The translations under genes were made by a program, and so were the position numbers. This document shows positions 8,195 to 15,809 of a stretch of DNA of 64,000 nt, one piece after another. Positions within the stretch are counted from its first letter, which is position 1. Every line of letters begins with the position of its first letter. The notes below the pieces were generated by a model. It did not search any database. It was not told the origin of the DNA and saw only the letters and a list, made by a program, of their open reading frames with translations. The DNA lies in assembly GCA_020633295.1 (NCBI GenBank), contig JACKDW010000021.1, forward strand, positions 1 to 64,000, written 5' to 3'. This stretch comes from Myxococcales bacterium (GTDB lineage: Bacteria > Myxococcota_A > Polyangia > Nannocystales > Nannocystaceae).

Positions 8195-9604
8195 TCACGA
8201 TCGCAGCTGCTCCTCGAGGAAGCCAAGCAAGCTCGCGCGCGCGCGCTCGACCGGCGGCTCGCCGCGCCCCGCGGCGAAGTACCCGTGAAAGCCCCCCGGC
8301 ACGACGTCCAGCGTCACCGGCACGCCGGCCGCGCGCAGCCGCTCGGCGTAGTCGAGGTCCTCGCGATAGAACAGGTCCAGATCGCCCACGCTCAGCCAGG
8401 CCGGCGGCAGCCCGTCCAGCTCGACGCGACGCGCCGCGGCCGCGTAGGCCCCGACCTCGGGGGCCCCCGGCGCGACGCCTAGGTAGCTCGACCAGCCGAA
8501 GTGGTTGCTGCGGTTGTTCCACACGAGGTGCTCGAGCGCCGCGCGCGACTCGTCCGCCGCCGTGCGATCGTCGAGCATCGGGTAGACGAGGCACTGACAG
8601 CGCGGCTGCGCGCCGCCCTCGTCGCGCAGCCGCTGGCACAGCTCGGCCGCGAGCCCTCCGCCCGCGCTCTCGCCTCCCACGGCGACGCGCGTCGGCTCGA
8701 CCCCGAGCTCGCGCGCGCGCTCGAGGAGCCAGCGCCAGGCCGCGACGCAGTCGTCGAGCGCCGCCGGGTAGCGGTGCTCGGGCGCCAGGCGATACGACGG
8801 CGCGACGACGACGACGCCCAGCGCCCGCGCGAGCCAGGCGGACTGGGCGTCGACCAGGCACGGGTGCCCGATCACCCGCCCGCCGCCGTGCAGCCAGAGC
8901 ACGCCCCCCGCGGTCCGCTCGACGCCGCGGGGCGTGAACACCCGCAGCTCCTGATGGTCACGCGCGACGATCCGCAGCGAGACGCCGTCGGGCGCCCGCG
9001 CGACGCGACGCAGTCCCCGCGTCAGCGCGTTAAAGCCGCGCGCCACCCAGGGACCGAAGGTGAGGTTGGGCAGCCGCCGAAGCGTCGAGCGCAGCGCGGG
9101 ATCCACGTGGTCCTGCCAGCGAACCGCGGCCCGCTCGCCGCGGGCGACCGCGTCGAGCACGGCGAAGCCACGCTGGGCGCCCGAGGTGAGCGCGCGGCGC
9201 AGCGCCGGCGCGAGCGGCCTGCCGAGCGCGCTGGGCCGGAACGCGACGCGCCACGTCAGCGTGCAGCCGCCCTCGTTCGGGGTGACCTCCCAGCGCTCGG
9301 CGAGCTGCTCGAGCAGCGCGCTGTTGCTGCGGCGGAAGTAGAAGCTCATGCGCTCGCCGTGCACCCACTCGGTGAACACCTCCTCCGCGACGAGGCCGCG
9401 CGCGCGCGCCGTCCTGGTTGAACCTGACCCAAAGGGCGGGTCCGAGGTCCACTCGACCTCGAGCCGCAGCCACGCGCGCCAGTCCTCGGCCCGCGCGAAG
9501 CTCTCGAACAGCTGGTCGGGCGTGCACCGCAGCGCCGCGCGCTGCCGGAGCTGCACGGGGAGGTCATCGAGCTCGTCGGGACGAACTGGCCTGTGGTCGC
9601 GCAC
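8195..9604 (-). CDS. SRPBCC domain fused to HSL-type alpha/beta hydrolase
   Basis: About 469 residues from a GTG at 9604; an ATG at 9703 or 9727 is possible but would crowd the divergent VOC gene. The N-terminal ~150 residues (TPDQLFESFARAEDWRAW, WEVTPNEGGCTLTWRV) read as an SRPBCC/START-like lipid pocket. The C-terminal ~290 residues form an alpha/beta hydrolase-3 domain: oxyanion HGGG, nucleophile elbow GGESAGG, acid in GDLDLF and His in GGFHGYF. It should hydrolyse a hydrophobic ester, with the SRPBCC part possibly delivering substrate; the link between the halves is inference. Confidence 0.85.
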   Translation of the reverse strand: MRDHRPVRPDELDDLPVQLRQRAALRCTPDQLFESFARAEDWRAWLRLEVEWTSDPPFGSGSTRTARARGLVAEEVFTEWVHGERMSFYFRRSNSALLEQLAERWEVTPNEGGCTLTWRVAFRPSALGRPLAPALRRALTSGAQRGFAVLDAVARGERAAVRWQDHVDPALRSTLRRLPNLTFGPWVARGFNALTRGLRRVARAPDGVSLRIVARDHQELRVFTPRGVERTAGGVLWLHGGGRVIGHPCLVDAQSAWLARALGVVVVAPSYRLAPEHRYPAALDDCVAAWRWLLERARELGVEPTRVAVGGESAGGGLAAELCQRLRDEGGAQPRCQCLVYPMLDDRTAADESRAALEHLVWNNRSNHFGWSSYLGVAPGAPEVGAYAAAARRVELDGLPPAWLSVGDLDLFYREDLDYAERLRAAGVPVTLDVVPGGFHGYFAAGRGEPPVERARASLLGFLEEQLRS

Positions 9605-9729
9605 GGATCCACGGTAGCCCAGTCGCCCGCCTGGCGCGCGCGGAGCTTCGCGGCCGGTCACGAGCCCGCGGTCGCGATTGTCCTCGCGCGCGCGCTCGGG
9701 CATGGTTGCGGCGATCGGAGGCACCACGG

Positions 9730-10110
9730 ATGGAGCGCGTACTCGGAATCGGCGGACTCTTCTTCAAGGCCAAGGACAGGGCGGCGCTCGCCGCCTGGTA
9801 CAAGGAGAACCTCGGCGTCCCGCTCGAGGACTGGGGCGGCGCGGTCTTCAAGTGGCGCGAGGACGACCCGGAGGGGCGCGCGTTCACGGTGTGGAACGCG
9901 TTCTCCGACGACACCGACTACTTCGCGCCGAGCGCCAAGCCGTACATGGTGAACTTTCGCGTGCGCGACCTCGACGCGATGCTCGCCCAGCTGCGCGCGG
10001 CGGACTGCGACGTCGTCGACAAGGTCGAGGACACGGACTTCGGCCGCTTCGGCTGGGTCATCGACCCCGAGGGCAACAAGATCGAGCTGTGGCAGCCGCC
10101 CGCGGGCTGA
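9730..10110 (+). CDS. VOC-family (glyoxalase/dioxygenase-like) protein
   Basis: A 126-residue VOC protein: LGIGGLFFKAKD opens the first beta-alpha-beta module, then LAAWYKENLGV, and the second module ends with the classic DPEGNKIELWQP. Such small proteins bind a metal and small molecules (glyoxalase, antibiotic binding or dioxygenase roles); the substrate cannot be read from sequence. The ATG at 9730 is used because the fold begins there. It is divergent from the SRPBCC-hydrolase. Confidence 0.9.
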   Translation: MERVLGIGGLFFKAKDRAALAAWYKENLGVPLEDWGGAVFKWREDDPEGRAFTVWNAFSDDTDYFAPSAKPYMVNFRVRDLDAMLAQLRAADCDVVDKVEDTDFGRFGWVIDPEGNKIELWQPPAG

Positions 10111-10144
10111 CCTAACAAACAGGTTCAACGCGTCGCCGGGCCGC

Positions 10145-10696
10145 TCACGCGCGCGCCGACACGACGATCCCGCGCACGCGCTCGACGAAGCCGCGCAGCG
10201 TGTCGTCCTCGGCGACGCCGTGGTTGACGTGCCGCCGATCCGCCGTCCACTCGCAGAACATCACGCCGCTGGGGACGAAGTGCGCGTCCGTGCGCTCGAG
10301 CGTGTAGTAGCGCGCGGTGTACGGTGAATTGCCGTCCGGCGCCTCGGGCCCGAGCGTGAGCACGAAGCCGACGAACACCGCCTCGGTCACGCAGGCCGCG
10401 TCGGGCAGCTCGATCACGGTCAGGAAGGTGCGCTCGGCCAGGAGCACGCGGTGGAGCCGCGCGTCGTCAAAGGAGTGGTTGTAGCCGCGCCCCTGCGCGC
10501 GGCTGAACTCGCCGGCGTCCTCCCAGATCGCGGCCAGGAACTCCATGGCGCGCTCGCTGCTCATGACCGAGAAGAACCGCCGCGGGCTCTCGAACACGTA
10601 GCCCGGGAGCGCCCGGTGGGCGTAGGTGTAGTGCTGGCAGCGCGCCTCGCCCTCGGGGTCGTGACCCCGGGGCCCCTTCCCACGGTCGTCGTCCAT
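10145..10696 (-). CDS. conserved hypothetical protein, 183 aa
   Basis: I do not recognise the family. The protein is soluble, with no signal peptide or membrane helix, has a hydrophilic N-terminal ~20 residues and a mixed alpha/beta pattern (VLLAERTFLTVIEL, VFVGFVLTLG, ARYYTLERTD, GVMFCEWTAD). A GATACTGCGAGCGT stretch precedes the ATG, with an AT-containing hexamer 6-8 nt upstream, resembling the leaderless starts seen elsewhere in the window. It converges on the VOC gene. The codon pattern supports it as real. Confidence 0.7.
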   Translation of the reverse strand: MDDDRGKGPRGHDPEGEARCQHYTYAHRALPGYVFESPRRFFSVMSSERAMEFLAAIWEDAGEFSRAQGRGYNHSFDDARLHRVLLAERTFLTVIELPDAACVTEAVFVGFVLTLGPEAPDGNSPYTARYYTLERTDAHFVPSGVMFCEWTADRRHVNHGVAEDDTLRGFVERVRGIVVSARA

Positions 10697-10873
10697 ACGC
10701 TCGCAGTATGGCAGGCGCGCCCCCCGAGCAGCGGCGTTTCCGGGTCGCGGTTCCGCGCCCGGTTACGAAGCGCTTACCTGGCGACTGCGCCAGCTTTTCC
10801 AGAATCGCACAATCTCCGCCCCGGACGCCCGTCGAAGCGGGTGTAGGCGACAGCGCGCGAGACCGCGACGCCC

Positions 10874-10940
10874 GCCGCCTCTCCGCTCCCGTTCCTCTCC
10901 CTTCCCTTCCTCCTCACCTCCCTTCTCACCTCCCTTCCTC
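10874..10940 (+). promoter_or_regulatory. long pyrimidine tract in the leader of the Spy-like gene
   Basis: About 65 nt made almost only of C and T, with CTCC/CTTCC/CACC repeats, lie 25-95 nt before the ATG of the Spy-like gene. In RNA this would be an unstructured C/U-rich leader. A ribosome site (GGAG, 8 nt before ATG) follows. The function is unknown; Rho loading or an RNA-binding protein site are options. Confidence 0.35.
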
Positions 10941-10966
10941 GGACCTTCCGAACTGGAGAACCAGCC

Positions 10967-11836
10967 ATGACCACGCTCATCTCATCCTCCCTCACCCTCC
11001 TCCGCAGCAAGCTCACCGCCGGGATGTTGGCGCTCGGCATCGTCGCCGGCCTCGGCGGCGCGGCGGCGCACGCCAGCCCCGGCCCCGCGGCTCGCGGTGA
11101 CGGCAAGGGCAAGGTCGCGCGGGTCTGTGATCGCGTCGAGTGCAGCGACGACCAGCGCGCGCAGATCAAGCAGATCCTCAACGACCGCAAGAGCGCGCAC
11201 ATGGCCGACCGCGCGAAGGCCCGTCAGCTGACGGCGCAGCTCTCGGCCGAGCGCAGCAAGCCCGCCCCGAACGAGGCCGAGCTCAGCCGCCTGCACGCGC
11301 AGCTCTCGGCGCTCCGCGACGCCAACCGGGCCCGCATGCGCGAGACGGCCGCGCAGCTGCGCGAGGTCCTGACCCCGGAGCAGCAGGCCAAGGTCGCCCA
11401 GGCCCGCGAGCGTCGCGGTGATCGGTCGGGCGCCAAGGGGCGCGGGCACGGCCGCGGGCACGGGCCCAAGGCCAAGGGCCGCGGCGGGCCGAAGGGGCAC
11501 AAGGCCGACAAGCGCGGCGGCCCCGACAAGCGCGACCTCGCGAAGCGCGGCGGGCCCAAGTCCCACGAGCGCGGCAACGGCGTGGCGAAGCGCGGCGGGC
11601 CGAAGGGCCACGAGCGCGGCGAGGGCATCGCGAAGCGCGGCGGGCCGACGCGAGCCAAGGCCGACAAGCGCGGCGCCCAGAACCCGCGCGCCATGGCCAA
11701 GCGCGGCGGGCCCAAGGCTGACAAGCGCGGCGGCCCCAGCGGCTTCAAGGCCAACAAGCGCGGCGCCCAGAACCAGCGCGCCATGGCCGGCCGCGGTCAC
11801 AAGCGCGGTCCCGGCGGCCGCGGTCAGGCCGCGTAG
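10967..11836 (+). CDS. secreted Spy/CpxP-like protein with basic KRGGP repeat tail
   Basis: A 289-residue protein. Signal peptide (about 1-36, hydrophobic MLALGIVAGLGGAAAHA with Ala cleavage). Residues about 50-145 form a charged helical hairpin ending in LTPEQQAKV, matching the LTxxQ motif of Spy/CpxP periplasmic chaperones and metal sensors. The rest (about 150-289) is a lysine/arginine/glycine-rich tail with about ten KRGG(P) or KRGAQN units and His-rich stretches, with no acidic balance. Such a tail would bind nucleic acid, LPS, polyphosphate or metal; this is inference. The start is supported by GGAG 8 nt upstream. It converges on the S9 peptidase across three palindromes. Confidence 0.8.
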   Translation: MTTLISSSLTLLRSKLTAGMLALGIVAGLGGAAAHASPGPAARGDGKGKVARVCDRVECSDDQRAQIKQILNDRKSAHMADRAKARQLTAQLSAERSKPAPNEAELSRLHAQLSALRDANRARMRETAAQLREVLTPEQQAKVAQARERRGDRSGAKGRGHGRGHGPKAKGRGGPKGHKADKRGGPDKRDLAKRGGPKSHERGNGVAKRGGPKGHERGEGIAKRGGPTRAKADKRGAQNPRAMAKRGGPKADKRGGPSGFKANKRGAQNQRAMAGRGHKRGPGGRGQAA

Positions 11837-11842
11837 CGACGC

Positions 11843-12064
11843 CGCCCCCCGGTGATCACGAGCGCAGCGGGCGTCTCCTTGGAGGCGCCCGCTGCCGTTG
11901 GTGGGTCCGAGCGCGTATAGCCCCCCGGTGATCACGACGCAGCGGGCGTCTCCGGGAGACGCCCGCTGCCGTTGGAAGGTCCGAGCGCGTATAGCCCCCG
12001 GCGAACGCAGCGGGCGTCTCCTCGGAGACGTCCGCTGCCGTTGGTGGGCGCGAACACGTATAGC
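11843..12064. repeat. three tandem palindromic repeats (~70 bp each)
   Basis: Three near-identical units lie in tandem. Each holds a hairpin with a 15-bp stem (11864-11895, 11939-11969, 12007-12038; arm GCAGCGGGCGTCTCC) and the flank CGTTGG-(5-7 nt)-CGAGCGCGTATAGCCCC. Stem 2 is perfect; stems 1 and 3 have one mismatch each, so base pairing is conserved. Spacing is 75 and 68 bp. They sit between convergent genes and could stop transcription from both sides, though no T-run follows. Units 2 and 3 also encode the last residues of the S9 peptidase. Confidence 0.85.
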
Positions 12065-14733
12065 CCCGCGAAGCCGATCGCCGCGCTCACGGTCGAGCCC
12101 GCGCCGCGCGTCGCAGCGCGCTGGCGCTTTCGATCGGCGCGCCGCTTGTCCCGCTCACACTTGCGATCGCAGGGCGCCGGCTTGGCCCGACGCGCCGGGC
12201 GTGCGCGCTTCGGCGCCGGCGGCTCGCAGACCTCGGGCTTCTCGACGATCCCCGGGCTGCGCGGCGGCTTGGCCTCGCGCGGGCCGGCTCGCTTCACGTG
12301 GGCGTCGAACCACTCGATCGTCTCGGCGAGCACGTGCTCGACCGACTCGCGCGCGGCGTAGCCGTGATCCTCGTACGGGAGCATGACGAGGCGCGCGGTC
12401 TTGCCGGCGCCCGAGAGCGCCTCGTAGAGCTTGACCGACTGGAACGGCCGCGTCCCCGGGTTGGCGTCGAGCTCGCCGTGGATGAGCAGGAGCGGCTCGT
12501 CGAGCTCGTCGGCGTGCAGCGTGGGCGAGAGGCCGAGGTAGGTGCGCTCGGCCTGGTACAGGGTGCGGCGCTCGTTCTGGAAGCCGAAGGGCCGCAGCGT
12601 GTGGTTGAACGCGCCGCTGCGGGCCACGCCCGCGCGGAACAGATCGGTCCACACGAGCAGGTTCGCGGTCATCAGCGCGCCGTGGCTGTGGCCGAACACC
12701 CCGACGCGCGCGCGGTCGGTGACGCCGAGCTCGACCGCCTTGTCGATCGCGGCCTGGGCGTTCGCGGTGATCTGCTCGACGAAGGTGTCGTAGGCCGTCT
12801 CCGTGGGGCCGACGACGGGCATCGCCGCGTTCGAGAGCACCGCGTAGCCGGCCAGCGCGAGCATCACCGGCGAGGCGCCGCGCGGGAGCGTGAAGCTCTG
12901 CGGCGAGTTGCGGTTCTGCCCGGCCGCCGCGAGGTCGGTGTAGTCGAGCGGGTAGGCCCAGACCACCGTCGGCAGGCGCGTGCCCTCCACGTAGTCCGGC
13001 GGCAGGTAGAGCATGAACGAGAGCGGCACGCCGTCGGCGCGCGTGTAGTTCACGAGCCGCTTCTCGACCTTGCGCAGCTGCGGCGCGGGGTCTTCGAAGC
13101 GCGTGATCGGGCGCGCGCTCGAGCGGCGCGACGCCTCGCCGGGGCGCGCCTTCGCGTCCGGCGCACCGACTGTACGAAGAAACAGGTTCGGCGGCTCGGT
13201 CGGCGACTCCCGCGAGGTCAGGAAGGTGCCCTTGACCGGATCCAGCGCGCCCGCGTACTGCTCGACGCCCTGGGCGTCCGAGCGGAACAGCCGCTCGGTC
13301 TTGAGGGTGTCGAGCGCGAGCCGGTCGACGAAGGGCCGCGGGCCGTCGTCGGTGTCGCCGCGCCCGCTCAGGTAGATCGCGTTCTCGTGCTTGCGGATCG
13401 CCCACGCGCCGCTCGGCAGCGGGCGGTAGATCGGCGCGCCGGGGTCGCCGTAGCGGTCGTCCCAGTTGCGATCCCAGATCACCCGCGGCGCGACGCCGCG
13501 GGCGTCGACGTCGATCAGGAGCGTGCGCTCATGGTGCTCGGCGCGATCGATCTCGTGGACGAGCGCCTGCCCGCCGCCCTCGATCCACTCGATCCCGCCG
13601 TAGCGCTCGCGCAGGCGCAGCAGCTCGACCGGCGCGCCGCCGATCGTCTTCATCATCAGGCGATCGTGCTCGGGCACGTCGGCGTAGCTGTCGCCGCCGT
13701 CGAGCGCCTCGACCCAGGTCAGGGTCGCGGGCGCCGTCGCGCGCCACCGGTAGCCGCGCGGCCCCGTGCGCGCGCCGTGGATCGGCACCTCCTCCGCGAG
13801 CGGCTGCTCGGCGACGCGCTCGACCACGGCGCCCTGCAGATCCCAGACCTCGACGCGCGCCGGGAACCGCCAGTGCGCGCGCTTGTACGAGTACGGCCTG
13901 TGAAGTGTCCGAACGAGCAGGTGTGCGCCGCCGGGCGCGACGTCGACGCGCTCGAGCACGCCGGGCCCGCCGATCGGGCGCGCGCGCCCGGTGCTCACGT
14001 CGACGAGCGCGAGCTGGGCGGTCGCGTGGTAGTCGAACAGCGCGGCGTCGTGCGGGCCCTGCAGCACGTCGCGGACCTCGTAGGTGCTGCTCGCCACCTC
14101 CGCGCCCGCGCTCTCGCGGATCGTCGGGCCCGTGGGCGTCGCCGGGGCGACCGGCGCGGCCCCTCGCCGCGCGCGCACGGTCTTGACGACGAGCGTCTTG
14201 TCGTCGGGGAGCCAGGCGAGCGCGTCGCCGAGGACCGCGTTGACCTGCACGCCGCGGATCTTCCTGGCCCGCGCGGACTTGATGTCGAGGACCCAGAGCT
14301 CGGCGCGCTCCTCGGTGAGGTTGAGGAACGCGACCTTGGTGCCGGCGTCGTTCCAGCGCAGACCGCCGATGCGCATGCCCTCGGGCAGCGCGACCGGCTG
14401 CGGCGTCCCGTCGGGGATCGCCTGCACGGCCAGCTCGTAGGTGCGGAAGCCGCCGTGCGGCGCGTTGTTGCGCGGGTTGAGGCGCTCCCCCGCGAGCCGG
14501 AGCATGGGCTCGGCCAGCTCGGCGATCGACGGGTACACGCGGCTGCGCGCGAGCAGCATGACGTCGCCGCCGGGGCTGACGAGCGTCGCGGGGGTCGGCG
14601 GCGCGTCGAGCAGCGCGCGCACCGGCGCCGGCGCCTGCTTGTAGCGCGCGGGCCCGGCCGCGTCCGCGCGGGGGGCGACCAAGAGCAGGGGCGCGGCGAG
14701 CAGCGCGAGGAGCACGACGAAGATCCGGCGCAT
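11932..14733 (-). CDS. secreted S9 family peptidase (S9D, glutamyl-endopeptidase-like)
   Basis: A 933-residue serine peptidase. Signal peptide (about 1-26, FVVLLALLAAPLLLVAP...ADA), then a beta-propeller (about 40-590), then the alpha/beta-hydrolase catalytic domain with nucleophile FGHSHGALMTANLL, acid in HGELDANPGT and His in YEDHGYAA. The ARSGAFNHTLRPFGFQNE stretch resembles the S9D group (chloroplast glutamyl endopeptidase relatives), so cleavage after Glu/Asp is possible. The C-terminus is Lys/Arg-rich and its last ~45 residues (FAPTNGSGR, LGPSNGSGR) are encoded by the palindromic repeats, so the frame appears extended by repeat insertion. The start has TAGCAC 7 nt upstream. Confidence 0.9.
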   Translation of the reverse strand: MRRIFVVLLALLAAPLLLVAPRADAAGPARYKQAPAPVRALLDAPPTPATLVSPGGDVMLLARSRVYPSIAELAEPMLRLAGERLNPRNNAPHGGFRTYELAVQAIPDGTPQPVALPEGMRIGGLRWNDAGTKVAFLNLTEERAELWVLDIKSARARKIRGVQVNAVLGDALAWLPDDKTLVVKTVRARRGAAPVAPATPTGPTIRESAGAEVASSTYEVRDVLQGPHDAALFDYHATAQLALVDVSTGRARPIGGPGVLERVDVAPGGAHLLVRTLHRPYSYKRAHWRFPARVEVWDLQGAVVERVAEQPLAEEVPIHGARTGPRGYRWRATAPATLTWVEALDGGDSYADVPEHDRLMMKTIGGAPVELLRLRERYGGIEWIEGGGQALVHEIDRAEHHERTLLIDVDARGVAPRVIWDRNWDDRYGDPGAPIYRPLPSGAWAIRKHENAIYLSGRGDTDDGPRPFVDRLALDTLKTERLFRSDAQGVEQYAGALDPVKGTFLTSRESPTEPPNLFLRTVGAPDAKARPGEASRRSSARPITRFEDPAPQLRKVEKRLVNYTRADGVPLSFMLYLPPDYVEGTRLPTVVWAYPLDYTDLAAAGQNRNSPQSFTLPRGASPVMLALAGYAVLSNAAMPVVGPTETAYDTFVEQITANAQAAIDKAVELGVTDRARVGVFGHSHGALMTANLLVWTDLFRAGVARSGAFNHTLRPFGFQNERRTLYQAERTYLGLSPTLHADELDEPLLLIHGELDANPGTRPFQSVKLYEALSGAGKTARLVMLPYEDHGYAARESVEHVLAETIEWFDAHVKRAGPREAKPPRSPGIVEKPEVCEPPAPKRARPARRAKPAPCDRKCERDKRRADRKRQRAATRGAGSTVSAAIGFAGLYVFAPTNGSGRLRGDARCVRRGLYALGPSNGSGRLPETPAAS

Positions 14734-14810
14734 CGCGTCAGTGCTACCACGAGGACGCGCGCGCGCGCGACCGCGACGCCGGCGAGCCGCTGATCCGCTG
14801 ATCCAGCCTC

Positions 14811-14866
14811 GGCTTCTGCTTCTGCTTCTGCTTCTGCTTCTGCCTCTGCCTCTGCTTCTGCTTCAG
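14811..14866. repeat. CTTCTG hexanucleotide microsatellite
   Basis: About nine copies of CTTCTG (some CCTCTG) in tandem just beyond the 3' end of the two-TM hypothetical gene and upstream of the S9 peptidase. Such arrays vary in length by slippage. It lies outside reading frames I trust. Confidence 0.8.
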
Positions 14867-15678
14867 CCGCTCGAGCTCGGCGCGTCGTCCCAGCCGCGTC
14901 GCTCGAAGCGAAACGGCAGACGCCGGAGCTCGCCGCCGATCAGCGCGCGCTGGTGAATGAGCCCGCGGCTGAGGCAGCGGTAGCGCTCGAGATCATCGCA
15001 CAGCCCCTCGTCGCCGCGGGCCGAGAGCGCCGCGCGGCTGCGCAGCGCCTCGGCGAGGCGCTCGCCGACCCACGTCCCGACGCTCATCGACGCCGACATC
15101 ACGAAGTAGATGATGACGACGAGCATCAACGCGCTGACGGTCGCGAGGGCGTCGACCATGTAGCGCGGCGGGTTGGCGATGAGGAAGCTGAACAACGCGA
15201 CGAGCGCGCCCGCGCCGACGCCCGCGCCGACCCAGCGCAGCAGCTCCGCGAGCTGCCGTCCGTAGCCCGCGACCTGGTCGATCGTGTGGGAGCCAGCGCG
15301 GCCGACGAGTCGCACCGCGAGCGCGCGCGTCGGAGAGCGCGCGGGCTCGGCGTCCTCCGGGGTCGCGTCGCCGCTCGCCGCCACGAGCTGCGGCAGCGCG
15401 GCCGCTCCCCAGCGGTAGCACTCGAGCCCGAACTCAGCGCGAAAATCACCGCGCGCGACGCGGATGCGCAGGCCGTCGATGGGGCCCTCCACGGGCCGCG
15501 AGGTCACGGCGTAGCCGTCCTCGACGGGGAAGAAGTGCGCGGCCGCGCGGCTGAGGTGGCGCTCGAGATCGCTGAACTCCGGCCGCAGCTGTCCCTCGGT
15601 ACGCCCGGGGCACGCGAGCGACCAGCCGAAGCTCTCCTCGAGATCGCGCCGCACCAGCCCCGTCTCCACCGCAGACAC
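14863..15678 (-). CDS. hypothetical protein with two transmembrane helices
   Basis: 271 residues, family not recognised. The first ~135 residues look like a soluble alpha/beta domain; two membrane helices follow (about 147-170, VGAGVGAGALVALFSFLIA; about 178-200, ATVSALMLVVIIYFVMSA), then an Arg-rich soluble C-terminus. Both ends should be on the same side of the membrane. It is divergent from the siderophore synthetase. Codon pattern and helix organisation support a real gene; function unknown. Confidence 0.7.
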   Translation of the reverse strand: MSAVETGLVRRDLEESFGWSLACPGRTEGQLRPEFSDLERHLSRAAAHFFPVEDGYAVTSRPVEGPIDGLRIRVARGDFRAEFGLECYRWGAAALPQLVAASGDATPEDAEPARSPTRALAVRLVGRAGSHTIDQVAGYGRQLAELLRWVGAGVGAGALVALFSFLIANPPRYMVDALATVSALMLVVIIYFVMSASMSVGTWVGERLAEALRSRAALSARGDEGLCDDLERYRCLSRGLIHQRALIGGELRRLPFRFERRGWDDAPSSSG

Positions 15679-15809
15679 CCCGTGATCAAGCTAGCCGCGC
15701 CCGGCGGCGTCGTCCACCTCGACGCGCCGCGCGTGTCGAGGCGGCCCGTCGCCACGTCGCGTCGCGACTCGACGGCCGCCGCGCGCCGGTTTTGCTATCG
15801 TCCCGCGGC

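Noticed and set aside
10982..11935. Minus-strand frame opposite the Spy-like gene
   Set aside because: Ala/Leu-rich complement of the basic tail; the plus-strand gene has signal peptide, ribosome site and LTxxQ motif.
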